5,588 bases of DNA, taken from assembly GCA_031289975.1 (NCBI GenBank), contig JAITOM010000191.1, forward strand, positions 1 to 5,588, read 5' to 3'. The DNA is from Methanobrevibacter sp. GTDB lineage: Archaea; Methanobacteriota; Methanobacteria; Methanobacteriales; Methanobacteriaceae. The position numbers were made by a program, and so were the translations under genes. The notes under the pieces were generated by a model. That model searched no databases. It worked only from the letters and a program-made list of their open reading frames with translations, and was not told where the DNA came from. Positions 1-5,304 of the stretch are shown here, in pieces; within the stretch, counting starts at the first letter, position 1, and the number at the start of each line of letters is the position of its first letter.

Positions 1-39
1 TGAAAAAGAAAATAGAGTATGGATATAATATGATTAATC

Positions 40-61
40 ACCCCCCCGTTATTTAAGGGGT
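40..61 (+). repeat. small C-rich/G-rich hairpin
   Basis: A run of seven C at 41-47 is followed by GGGG at 57-60. ACCCC (40-44) can pair with GGGGT (57-61), or CCCC (44-47) with GGGG (57-60). Such a GC cluster stands out in this AT-rich DNA. The order of C-run, TTTA-like loop, G-run, then TAAA and AGCT loosely resembles the hairpin region near 5521 at the other edge of the window. It may be the decayed right end of an IS200/IS605-type element whose body lies to the left, or a terminator for an unseen gene; I cannot decide between them. Confidence 0.3.
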
Positions 62-270
62 AAATAGCTGTTTAAAAAGAAAATAATTTAAGAATTAGTG
101 ATTATGATAATTGGAAGTAATATTAACTCTTAATTTAATGTTTTGTGTGTTTTTGAAAATCTAAGTTATAGAGACTATTGAAAAAAAAATTGGTTTTTAG
201 TAAAAGTGAATAATAATGAAATAGATGGTGTAAAAAGAATATGGTTCCTAAAATTTTTTTTAATGTGAAA

Positions 271-284
271 ACTATGATCATAGT
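271..284. repeat. 14-bp perfect palindrome
   Basis: ACTATGATCATAGT is its own reverse complement over all 14 bases, centred on GATC. The next flanking bases do not pair. No gene follows closely, so it is not obviously an operator. It may be an incidental dyad or a leftover regulator site. Confidence 0.45.
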
Positions 285-362
285 AATAAAAATTTAAGGA
301 CTTATAATAATTCTAAATTTTTTCTTGCCCAAAAACCAAATTTCGGATTTCAAATTTCCATT

Positions 363-377
363 CTCTTTTTACAGTGC
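363..377 (+). repeat. left terminal inverted repeat of the IS remnant
   Basis: CTCTTTTTACAGTGC here is matched exactly in reverse complement at 981-995. The similarity weakens just outside both copies, consistent with element ends. Because the CTCTTTTTA part is inverted and not direct between the two ends, it belongs to the terminal repeat and is not a target-site duplication. Confidence 0.6.
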
Positions 378-415
378 CTTATTTAGGAACAAGAAACCTA
401 TAAAATATTGGTAGG

Positions 416-649
416 ATGAGAAAAGAAGATTTCATTCGTAATTGTATTCTTACAATACCAATTTTGGTTTTTTTTATTGCTTTAAACAAGCATACTCAAT
501 GTTTAACTATTGGATTATATGATTTTAGTAAGAAAGTTTTGGGTTTATTGAAGCAAAAAAGAGGTTAACGAAGCATACTTATTCTATTGCTCGTAAAAAG
601 TTAAATCCTCAAATTCAAAGTACTGAATGAGAGATTATTTCGAGTAATA
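416..649 (+). pseudogene. truncated, frameshifted IS4-type transposase N-terminus
   Basis: An ATG at 416 opens a 50-codon frame beginning MRKEDFIRN, with YDFSKK further on, and stops at TAA 566-568. Shifting frame at 571 gives KHTYSIARKKLNPQI, and a second shift at 623 gives LNERLFRVI before another stop. Read together these match the N-terminal pattern I know from IS4-type transposases: a basic RKxDFIRxRxL start, a hydrophobic stretch, then the 'kqafSkARkkLnP' helix. At least two frame disruptions and the absence of the whole DDE catalytic core make it non-functional. It ends where the 134-bp repeat begins (672). The family-level call is from remembered pattern, not a search; a related DDE family such as IS5 is possible. 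Confidence 0.6.
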
Positions 650-671
650 TAAATATAAATATAAAGGAACA

Positions 672-805
672 TTTAGAAATAAATATTATTAAAATATATT
701 TATTTAAAATTAGTTATATTAATTAAAATAAGTTTATATTATTTAAAATTCAAAATTATAGATTTTTACAAATTAATATTTAAAATTAAATAATTTAATA
801 AAAAA
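672..805 (+). repeat. left copy of a 134-bp inverted repeat
   Basis: Aligned by hand, this stretch is the reverse complement of 5305-5438 without gaps, with 127 of 134 positions identical. The mismatches on this copy are at 676, 695, 732, 751, 752, 769 and 782. Similarity falls away at both ends. It is almost pure A/T and carries no reading frame. It interrupts the IS remnant, so it probably arrived as a separate non-coding mobile repeat (MITE-like), although no clear terminal repeats of its own are visible. Confidence 0.8.
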
Positions 806-980
806 AAATTCGCTCATGATACTATATCAATGCAAAAGTTTTCTAATAATTAAATTGATTAGGGCATTAATTATTTTACTAAAGTTTCATTAACTTTTAA
901 TTTAATGCACTGATACTATCGTCTTAATCAAGTTTAATATTGAATATACATTTTGAAATGATAAAGTAGAGTATATAACA

Positions 981-995
981 GCACTGTAAAAAGAG
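981..995 (-). repeat. right terminal inverted repeat of the IS remnant
   Basis: GCACTGTAAAAAGAG is the exact reverse complement of 363-377. It marks the right end of the insertion sequence remnant. I found no clear direct target duplication outside the two ends. Confidence 0.6.
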
Positions 996-1068
996 GATTG
1001 ATTTTCACAAATGAAAAATTAAGAAGAAATTAAAAATAATGATTTTTGCAAAAAATTTGGTTCTTGAC

Positions 1069-1076
1069 TATATAAA
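1069..1076 (+). promoter_or_regulatory. candidate archaeal TATA box for the 76-aa ORF
   Basis: TATATAAA lies 57 bp before the GTG start of the plus-strand ORF, which would place transcription start around 1095-1102 and leave a short leader. The stretch is generally AT-rich, so the match is only moderately informative. It supports the ORF being transcribed. Confidence 0.35.
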
Positions 1077-1133
1077 TTCACAAAACATCATATAATGATT
1101 ATAGTATACAATTTTTTTTTAAATTAAAATGGA

Positions 1134-1364
1134 GTGTATGATTTAGTTTGGTCTTATATGATAAATTTAGAAAATAGTATTAATCCAGACATCGATAAAA
1201 AAGTCCCAGTTCAAATATGGGAAAGTATAGTGTTTTACCTAATACTTATAACATGCATAATATTTATAAACTTTATTAATAATCTTTTGAATTCATTTAT
1301 GTTAAAATTCAATGATTTTTATAAATATAAATATAATTTAGAAAATGTTATAAAAGTTTGGTAA
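1134..1364 (+). CDS. small hypothetical single-span membrane protein
   Basis: This 76-residue frame is the only plus-strand ORF with some independent support: an upstream TATA-like box, a GGA directly before the start, and a T7 tract shortly after its stop. It starts at GTG; the next in-frame ATG is codon 9 (1158), which has no better ribosome binding site, so the start is uncertain. Residues about 30-52 (VFYLILITCIIFINFINNLL) form one hydrophobic span, preceded by a mostly polar N-terminus and followed by a Tyr/Lys/Asn-rich tail. I do not recognise a family. It is convergent with the nuclease gene, with 46 bp between the two stops. It could be a genuine small membrane peptide, the remnant of a larger gene, or a chance ORF in AT-rich DNA. 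Confidence 0.4.
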   Translation: MYDLVWSYMINLENSINPDIDKKVPVQIWESIVFYLILITCIIFINFINNLLNSFMLKFNDFYKYKYNLENVIKVW

Positions 1365-1376
1365 AACACTATATTA

Positions 1377-1383
1377 TTTTTTT
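1377..1383 (+). terminator. oligo-T tract after the 76-aa ORF
   Basis: Seven consecutive T on the plus strand lie 12 bases past the ORF stop. Archaeal transcription commonly ends at such U-tracts without a hairpin, and no stable hairpin precedes it. Weak on its own in this AT-rich sequence. Confidence 0.3.
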
Positions 1384-1410
1384 AAGTATTAAATATTTTT
1401 AAATGATATT

Positions 1411-2610
1411 TTAAGGAATTGTAAGAAATTTAAAAGGATTATTACTGTGTTTATTACAAAAATTTTTAAAGTCACATGCATCACAAGTTCTATCATCCCC
1501 ATCAGCTTTCCATGACTTTTTTATTGATTTTCCCTTACTTTCATTTAATGTAGATTTTTCAATATCATTTACAACATTATCAAATTCTTTTAAAGCTTTT
1601 TTAACCTTTTCTTTACTAATTTCAATTATTCTAATAGATCTATCCAATTTAAATGAATCTGAAAGATTAGGAAAGTTTTCTTCGGTTCCATCCCAATCAT
1701 CAATTAAATCTCTATCTTTTTTACTTATTTCAACATCACTTCTACCTTTTTCAATATCTGTCTTTATAACACGTAAATCTTCATTTGAAGGAAGAATTTC
1801 ATTTAAATAAAAAATTATTCCAGCTATTATCTCCCTTGAATTAGTTTGTCTGTATCTAAGCCAACTATAAGTTAATATTTGCCATTCATGATAGTTCCAA
1901 GGAGATCGATTTTCTAATGGTTTAAAATCCTGTGAAGGTCTTTTCATTCCTTTATAATCAATTATTATTTCATATTCTCTCTCAAAGTTTAGGCGATTTT
2001 TTTTATAAAATTCTTCTTTTTTTAAATACTCTACAATTAAATTATCTTTGGAAACTGGAGAATTAATTTTTAAAGAACTTATTACATCTATTACTCCATT
2101 AACACAATAAAAATCTGAACGTCTGTTTATTTTATCTTCTAAAGGCATTGTTCTTAAACCCTTAATTAAAACTTCAGCTGAATCCATTAAAGGAAATAAG
2201 TGTTTTCCCCATAAGTTAATTGAATTTTCAATTCTTGTACTTATAATTCTTTTTGGAGGAATTTCAATAGGCTCATTCCCAATTATTTCTTTATAAGGAG
2301 TAAAATATTTTGGACTTGGCGGATATAAACCTCTTGCTTGCATTCTTTGATCAATTTTTTCTTCAATTGGTCTAATATCCTTTAACCAATCCCATGGAAA
2401 TTGCGTTTTTTTAAGTGTCCATTCAGTATATGCTTCCTCCATAACGCCATGAATAAATTCTCCAAACCAAAGTTGTAATGGTCTTGATGGCTGCAAGGAA
2501 CCTTTATTCTGATATCTATATTGGAGATTACAGGTTAGAAAAGAGAGTAAATCTCCAGTTAAACTGTATTCTGGAACACTATACTCATTAGACTTTGATG
2601 ATAATTTCAT
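1411..2610 (-). CDS. RecB/Cas4-like PD-(D/E)XK nuclease with Fe-S cluster motif
   Basis: The 399-residue protein has the full layout of an AddB/Cas4-type nuclease. An N-terminal Cys27 (FLTCNLQYRY) is followed by the helix carrying His54 (FGEFIHGVMEEA). The catalytic core comprises Asp175 (GVIDV), the DYK triad Asp218-Lys220 (EIIIDYKG) and the QxxxY motif Gln244-Tyr248 (WQILTYSW). A C-terminal C-x2-C-x5-C (Cys376, Cys379, Cys385) would, with Cys27, hold a [4Fe-4S] cluster. Nothing catalytic is missing, so it is probably an active DNA exonuclease or endonuclease in the cytoplasm. It is longer than Cas4 (about 200 aa) because of an insert between His54 and Asp175, and it lacks any fused helicase. 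Neither a helicase nor cas genes are in view. AGGT just before the ATG is a weak ribosome binding site, and 46 bp separate it from the sortase gene upstream. Its role could be DNA repair, an uncharacterised defence system or mobile-element functions; the sequence does not decide. Confidence 0.85.
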   Translation of the reverse strand: MKLSSKSNEYSVPEYSLTGDLLSFLTCNLQYRYQNKGSLQPSRPLQLWFGEFIHGVMEEAYTEWTLKKTQFPWDWLKDIRPIEEKIDQRMQARGLYPPSPKYFTPYKEIIGNEPIEIPPKRIISTRIENSINLWGKHLFPLMDSAEVLIKGLRTMPLEDKINRRSDFYCVNGVIDVISSLKINSPVSKDNLIVEYLKKEEFYKKNRLNFEREYEIIIDYKGMKRPSQDFKPLENRSPWNYHEWQILTYSWLRYRQTNSREIIAGIIFYLNEILPSNEDLRVIKTDIEKGRSDVEISKKDRDLIDDWDGTEENFPNLSDSFKLDRSIRIIEISKEKVKKALKEFDNVVNDIEKSTLNESKGKSIKKSWKADGDDRTCDACDFKNFCNKHSNNPFKFLTIP

Positions 2611-2660
2611 TTTTAACCTATGAATTAAAACTTTTTCTAAAATTAAGTAGAAAATAGTGT

Positions 2661-3614
2661 TTATACTAATGGTTCAATACTAACCAACTTACAATGACAA
2701 TATAATTCTTCATATATGTATCCTGGAGGCCAACAAGTTTCCAGCATTAATTCTTTCTCACCCTTTTTAAATTGAACATAAGAAGGATCATTTTCAGGCC
2801 TTATATCATAATTTGAAACCACTTCATAAGTATATTTCTTTTGAGTTAAGAAATCATTAATATAAACCTTATCTCCCTTTATTAATGTTTCTAAATGATT
2901 AAATGGTGATGAATACGTTGTATGATGACCTGATATTCCTATAGATCCTTTTTCTCCAGGATAATAACTATTAGTATAATGCCAAACACTATTATATGCA
3001 TCTACGGTATCAGCCCTTATATTCCAAGCACAATCAAGCTTTGGTATTACAATAGTCCCAAATATTGGATTTTTAGTCAATGTTTTATTACTAATTTTTA
3101 TATTGTTTTTAATTATATCTATAACATTAGAATTGTTTCCATAAAGAATGATACTATAAACTGCATTATTTTTATTTACCCATAATTCTTTTACTACCTT
3201 TGAATTATCATTTTTAAGAACATATTCATTTTCATAAACTTCCATATCATTTATTTTATTTTTTCTATTAGAGGTTAATTTAAGTTTACTTTCACCTTCA
3301 TTTATTTCTTCAGGGATAAAATTTTTAGGAATATTATATCCTGAAGAAGGAATATATTGTCTATTTATAACTATTTCACCTATTTTAGGATTGATTAATT
3401 TATCAAAATAGCTTTTATCAACACTACTACTTTTGTTAGAACTATTTTCAATATGCCAACTTTCAGGATACTGGAAAGATAACTCATTCCAGGTATAATT
3501 TTCAAGATTTTCATTTACAAGGGTATTATTATCTCCTGTAAAGATCATTATAGCAACAACTGCACTAATCATTACAAGCATTATAGTTAATATTATTAAA
3601 TTTCTATTTCTCAT
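2661..3614 (-). CDS. membrane-anchored sortase with N-terminal PsbP-like domain
   Basis: The 317-residue protein starts with a basic tip and a hydrophobic segment (residues about 6-26), a signal anchor. Residues about 40-176 resemble PsbP/MOG1-like domains (WNELSFQYPESW near the start, a final strand/helix ending IIKNNIKIS). Residues about 183-314 are a sortase fold: FGTIVIPKL, then YYPGEKGSIGISGHHTTY with catalytic His230, FNHLETLIKGDKVYI, and LETCWPPGY with catalytic Cys294. Sortases cleave a C-terminal sorting signal of surface proteins and transfer the protein to an acceptor outside the membrane. The usual Arg about nine residues after Cys is absent; Glu303 sits there. Extra cysteines (195, 306, 308) could form a disulphide. 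No sorting-signal substrate is encoded nearby. The ATG is well set by an AGGAG site, and the nuclease gene follows after 46 bp. Confidence 0.85.
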   Translation of the reverse strand: MRNRNLIILTIMLVMISAVVAIMIFTGDNNTLVNENLENYTWNELSFQYPESWHIENSSNKSSSVDKSYFDKLINPKIGEIVINRQYIPSSGYNIPKNFIPEEINEGESKLKLTSNRKNKINDMEVYENEYVLKNDNSKVVKELWVNKNNAVYSIILYGNNSNVIDIIKNNIKISNKTLTKNPIFGTIVIPKLDCAWNIRADTVDAYNSVWHYTNSYYPGEKGSIGISGHHTTYSSPFNHLETLIKGDKVYINDFLTQKKYTYEVVSNYDIRPENDPSYVQFKKGEKELMLETCWPPGYIYEELYCHCKLVSIEPLV

Positions 3615-3619
3615 TATAC

Positions 3620-3626
3620 TCTCCTT
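3620..3626 (-). promoter_or_regulatory. strong ribosome binding site of the sortase gene
   Basis: On the minus strand AAGGAGA lies about 5 bases before the ATG at 3614. It is the best Shine-Dalgarno match in the window and fixes the sortase start. Confidence 0.7.
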
Positions 3627-3642
3627 TTAATATTATTTTAAG

Positions 3643-3783
3643 CTCATGTGCATAATATATTACAAATTTGATAAAATTTATAAAAATCAATTATATTAGT
3701 AAGTAAGGCAAATACTTCTAAAATAATTATAGTTATTTTCAATTTAACTTAATTAAAATTTTGCAATATATCGTGTGCATGAG
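3643..3783. repeat. imperfect inverted repeat bounding the sortase-deacetylase spacer
   Basis: The 19-base arm 3643-3661 (starting CTCATGTGCATAATATAT) is reverse-complementary to 3765-3783 (ending TGTGCATGAG) at 15 of 19 positions. The arms enclose about 103 bp of AT-rich DNA and together occupy most of the 189-bp spacer between the deacetylase stop and the sortase start. The sortase promoter must lie in this spacer; a TATA-like stretch in minus orientation is visible around 3677-3685. The arms could be paired regulator sites, the ends of a small inserted repeat, or a chance match. Confidence 0.4.
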
Positions 3784-3803
3784 TCTTTAATTATTATATC
3801 AAA

Positions 3804-4613
3804 TCATTTTAAATCGGTATCATTATTTTTAGTGAGATAAACTCTTTCTGGAGAAAAACTAATTCCACCATCACTATAGGAATAAAAATTTGGAATAAGA
3901 ATTTGTATATTATAATAAACTTCAAAAGCTTGTTTCTTTTTATTGGAGTATTTGTCAACATCCAGATCAATATAATCTTTAAATAAAGATTCAGTGGGGT
4001 GTGTATCCCTAAAACTATTTTTATAAGGAGATTTAATATAATAATAAATTGGGAATTGTCTATAAATCAAATCAGGATATTTTTCTTTCATTTTTGCCAT
4101 TGCATCATGACAACTACGATGATCATGATTATAATCCCCTGTAACAGTATAAAAAATTCTATATCCTTCTTTTAAATAAAGATTTTCCATTATATTAAAC
4201 ACATAATCTGAGTTTGAAGTTTCATCATCAATATGGTGCATAATATAATCATCACAGCCATGAACTTTCATGACTTGTTTAAATGAATCTTCCCTAATTA
4301 AACCGTTTTTTTCCTTATTAGTTGCATTCAAAGGTAAATTAATATTATAAAAATTATTTAAAGTTTTGCCACCTGACTTAACATTGTCACCTAAATTACC
4401 ATTAGTAATTAATTCAAAATGTAATTTATAACCTTTTTCTTGAAGCATTTGAATTAATCCTCCAGCACCAATAGTTTCATCATCAGGATGGGGAATTATG
4501 AAAGCCACTTTGTCATTTGAAGAAGCCACTTTGTCATTATAAATCATAGAACAGATTAAAAATGCGAATATTGCAATAAATACAATAAATATAAATAATT
4601 TTTTCTTTTTCAT
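3804..4613 (-). CDS. membrane-anchored PIG-L/LmbE-type N-acetylglucosaminyl deacetylase
   Basis: The 269-residue protein begins with KKKK and a hydrophobic helix (about residues 5-24), a signal anchor placing the enzyme outside the membrane. The Zn-binding motif of the PIG-L/LmbE family is present as PHPDDE at residues 41-46 (His42, Asp45), with GAGG after it, and the second signature NHDHRSCH at 162-169 supplies the third ligand, His165. Family members remove the acetyl group from GlcNAc-like sugars in glycolipids, small thiols or polysaccharides. An exported form suggests a cell-wall or surface-glycan substrate, which is inference. I chose the ATG at 4613; an in-frame TTG three codons upstream extends the frame to 4622 but has no better ribosome site, and neither start has a clear Shine-Dalgarno. 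Just after the anchor the sequence repeats (NDKVASSNDKVA), from a 21-bp-period DNA duplication. It stands alone as a transcription unit. Confidence 0.85.
   Translation of the reverse strand: MKKKKLFIFIVFIAIFAFLICSMIYNDKVASSNDKVAFIIPHPDDETIGAGGLIQMLQEKGYKLHFELITNGNLGDNVKSGGKTLNNFYNINLPLNATNKEKNGLIREDSFKQVMKVHGCDDYIMHHIDDETSNSDYVFNIMENLYLKEGYRIFYTVTGDYNHDHRSCHDAMAKMKEKYPDLIYRQFPIYYYIKSPYKNSFRDTHPTESLFKDYIDLDVDKYSNKKKQAFEVYYNIQILIPNFYSYSDGGISFSPERVYLTKNNDTDLK
4502..4538 (-). repeat. 16-bp direct repeat, 21-bp period, within the deacetylase gene
   Basis: AAGCCACTTTGTCATT occurs at 4502-4517 and again at 4523-4538. The 21-bp period keeps the reading frame and gives NDKVA twice, in the linker between membrane anchor and catalytic domain. 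It looks like a recent in-frame slippage duplication. Confidence 0.75.
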
Positions 4614-4681
4614 GATAATCAATATTATAACATTTATTTAATAAACTTCACTGATTTTACTATTATTCTAAGAGAGTTTAT

Positions 4682-4719
4682 AGACATTATACGAGTTTTA
4701 AGACATTATACGAGTTTTA
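4682..4719. repeat. perfect 19-bp tandem duplication upstream of the deacetylase
   Basis: AGACATTATACGAGTTTTA is present twice head to tail (4682-4700, 4701-4719), and the bases before it (AGAGAGTTTA, 4671-4680) look like the tail of a degenerate third unit. It lies 69-106 bp before the deacetylase ATG. On the minus strand each unit reads TAAAACTCGTATAATGTCT, holding a TATAAT core. It may be a duplicated promoter or operator, or simple slippage. Confidence 0.7.
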
Positions 4720-4739
4720 AACTATTCATATTTAATGAT

Positions 4740-4758
4740 TAAGATTTAAAGAATCTTA
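4740..4758 (-). terminator. short hairpin just after the 148-aa gene
   Basis: TAAGATT (4740-4746) and AATCTTA (4752-4758) form a 7-bp stem around a 5-base loop, starting 3 bases past the stop codon on the minus strand. No long T-tract follows, so it may protect the transcript end more than terminate transcription. Low GC makes the stem weak. Confidence 0.35.
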
Positions 4759-4761
4759 TGA

Positions 4762-5208
4762 TTATAGTCTGAGGAATTTAATAATAGTTTTTAAATGAAT
4801 ATTAATATGGAAAATGATAGTAATAGCAAATACTATACCACATTCAACATGCCAAAATATTAAGTTGAACTTAAAAAAGTTATTTATATTAAAGTCAGAT
4901 AGTGTTGATAATAATATTCCACTTACTCCTGTAAATAAAAAACTAAATAGTAATATTAAAGTCCAAATTCTTTTATAAGTATTTCTACTAATATTTCTAT
5001 TATCATAAAGAATATAGCTTAATAGATAAAAAATTAATAAACTTATGGTAATTAGTAAAATATTGTAATTAGGATTATAACTTTCAGATACAGGTGATGA
5101 TAAATCAATAGATTGAGAATTAACATTAACAATGTTTAATAAAATAAATGTACTAAATAGTAGTAATATTATTTTTTTAATCATTAAAAATTTTTCTTTT
5201 TTAATCAT
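4762..5208 (-). CDS. small multi-span membrane protein with His-bearing last helix
   Basis: The 148-residue protein has a hydrophobic segment at 12-29 (signal peptide or first helix), a polar outside stretch (30-47), and three further spans at about 48-68, 81-101 and 116-136. The last span carries three histidines (FWHVECGIVFAITIIFHINIH: His120, His134, His138). KRIWTLILLFSFLFTGVSGILL followed by the WH..G helix resembles small membrane proteins I associate with methanogens and, more distantly, the DUF4405/cytochrome-b561-like pattern where His ligates haem. Haem binding is unproven, and many Methanobacteriales lack cytochromes. Start: ATG 5208 has an AAAGGAA site 7 bases upstream; the in-frame ATG at codon 9 (5184) has none. 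The gene is separate from the deacetylase (148 bp spacer). Function unknown. Confidence 0.6.
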   Translation of the reverse strand: MIKKEKFLMIKKIILLLFSTFILLNIVNVNSQSIDLSSPVSESYNPNYNILLITISLLIFYLLSYILYDNRNISRNTYKRIWTLILLFSFLFTGVSGILLSTLSDFNINNFFKFNLIFWHVECGIVFAITIIFHINIHLKTIIKFLRL

Positions 5209-5215
5209 CTTATAA

Positions 5216-5222
5216 TTCCTTT
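5216..5222 (-). promoter_or_regulatory. ribosome binding site that decides the 148-aa start
   Basis: AAAGGAA on the minus strand, 7 bases before the ATG at 5208. It favours this start over the in-frame ATG eight codons later. Confidence 0.55.
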
Positions 5223-5261
5223 ATTAAACTAATTATGTTTTAAGTATTTAATTTTTTTTAA

Positions 5262-5269
5262 ATTATATC
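5262..5269 (-). promoter_or_regulatory. candidate TATA box of the 148-aa gene
   Basis: GATATAAT on the minus strand lies 53-61 bp before the ATG, the distance expected for an archaeal TATA box plus a leader of about 25-30 bases. Weak evidence in such AT-rich DNA. Confidence 0.3.
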
Positions 5270-5304
5270 ATTTTGGAAAAGTTCTTAAATTTTGGATGAT
5301 ACTC

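Larger units (their letters stand above)
1..362. other. gene-free AT-rich stretch left of the IS remnant
   Basis: No reading frame of convincing length or composition is present on either strand. The longest ATG-started frame I followed (from 241, plus strand) stops after 18 codons. The stretch contains a small C-rich/G-rich hairpin near its left end (40-61), a 14-bp palindrome (271-284), and a sequence at 229-251 that weakly echoes the nearby IS end. It is best read as intergenic or decayed mobile DNA. The window starts mid-region, so a gene ending just left of position 1 may contribute to it. Confidence 0.6.
363..995 (+). mobile_element. degraded IS4-family-like insertion sequence remnant
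   Basis: A perfect 15-bp inverted repeat bounds this stretch (363-377 on the plus strand, complemented at 981-995). A transposase-like N-terminus begins 39 bp inside the left repeat, the position expected for an insertion sequence. The element is only 633 bp, whereas intact IS4-type elements are usually around 1.4-1.6 kb, so most of the transposase is gone. The middle is occupied by a 134-bp AT-rich repeat (672-805) that also occurs elsewhere in the window, so the element was probably deleted and invaded by another repeat. The tail (806-980) shows no recognisable coding sequence, only a GCATTAA/TTAATGC dyad and a repeated TGATACTAT (817-825, 911-919). The family assignment rests on the N-terminal protein pattern alone. 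Confidence 0.6.

Noticed and set aside
241..297. 18-codon ATG-started frame
   Set aside because: Too short, no family resemblance and no ribosome binding site; expected by chance in AT-rich DNA.
363..377. CTCTTTTTA as a target-site duplication of the IS
   Set aside because: The second copy is inverted, not direct, so it belongs to the terminal inverted repeat.
817..919. Repeated TGATACTAT (817-825 and 911-919) as iterons
   Set aside because: Only two 9-bp copies, unequal context and no replication gene; chance is sufficient.
1411..2610. Calling the nuclease Cas4
   Set aside because: The catalytic and cysteine motifs fit the wider Cas4/AddB group, but the protein is about twice Cas4 length and there are no cas1/cas2 genes or CRISPR repeats nearby.
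2979..3185. 68-codon plus-strand ORF
   Set aside because: It lies wholly inside the sortase gene on the opposite strand. Its Ile/Tyr/Asn-rich translation is what antisense AT-rich code gives, and no ribosome binding site or promoter supports it.
4614..4622. TTG-started extension of the deacetylase by three codons
   Set aside because: It adds only three residues before MKKKK, a typical anchor start, and has no better ribosome site than the ATG at 4613.
4682..4719. Start of a CRISPR array
   Set aside because: The two 19-bp units are directly adjacent with no spacer, and no further units follow. It is a tandem duplication.
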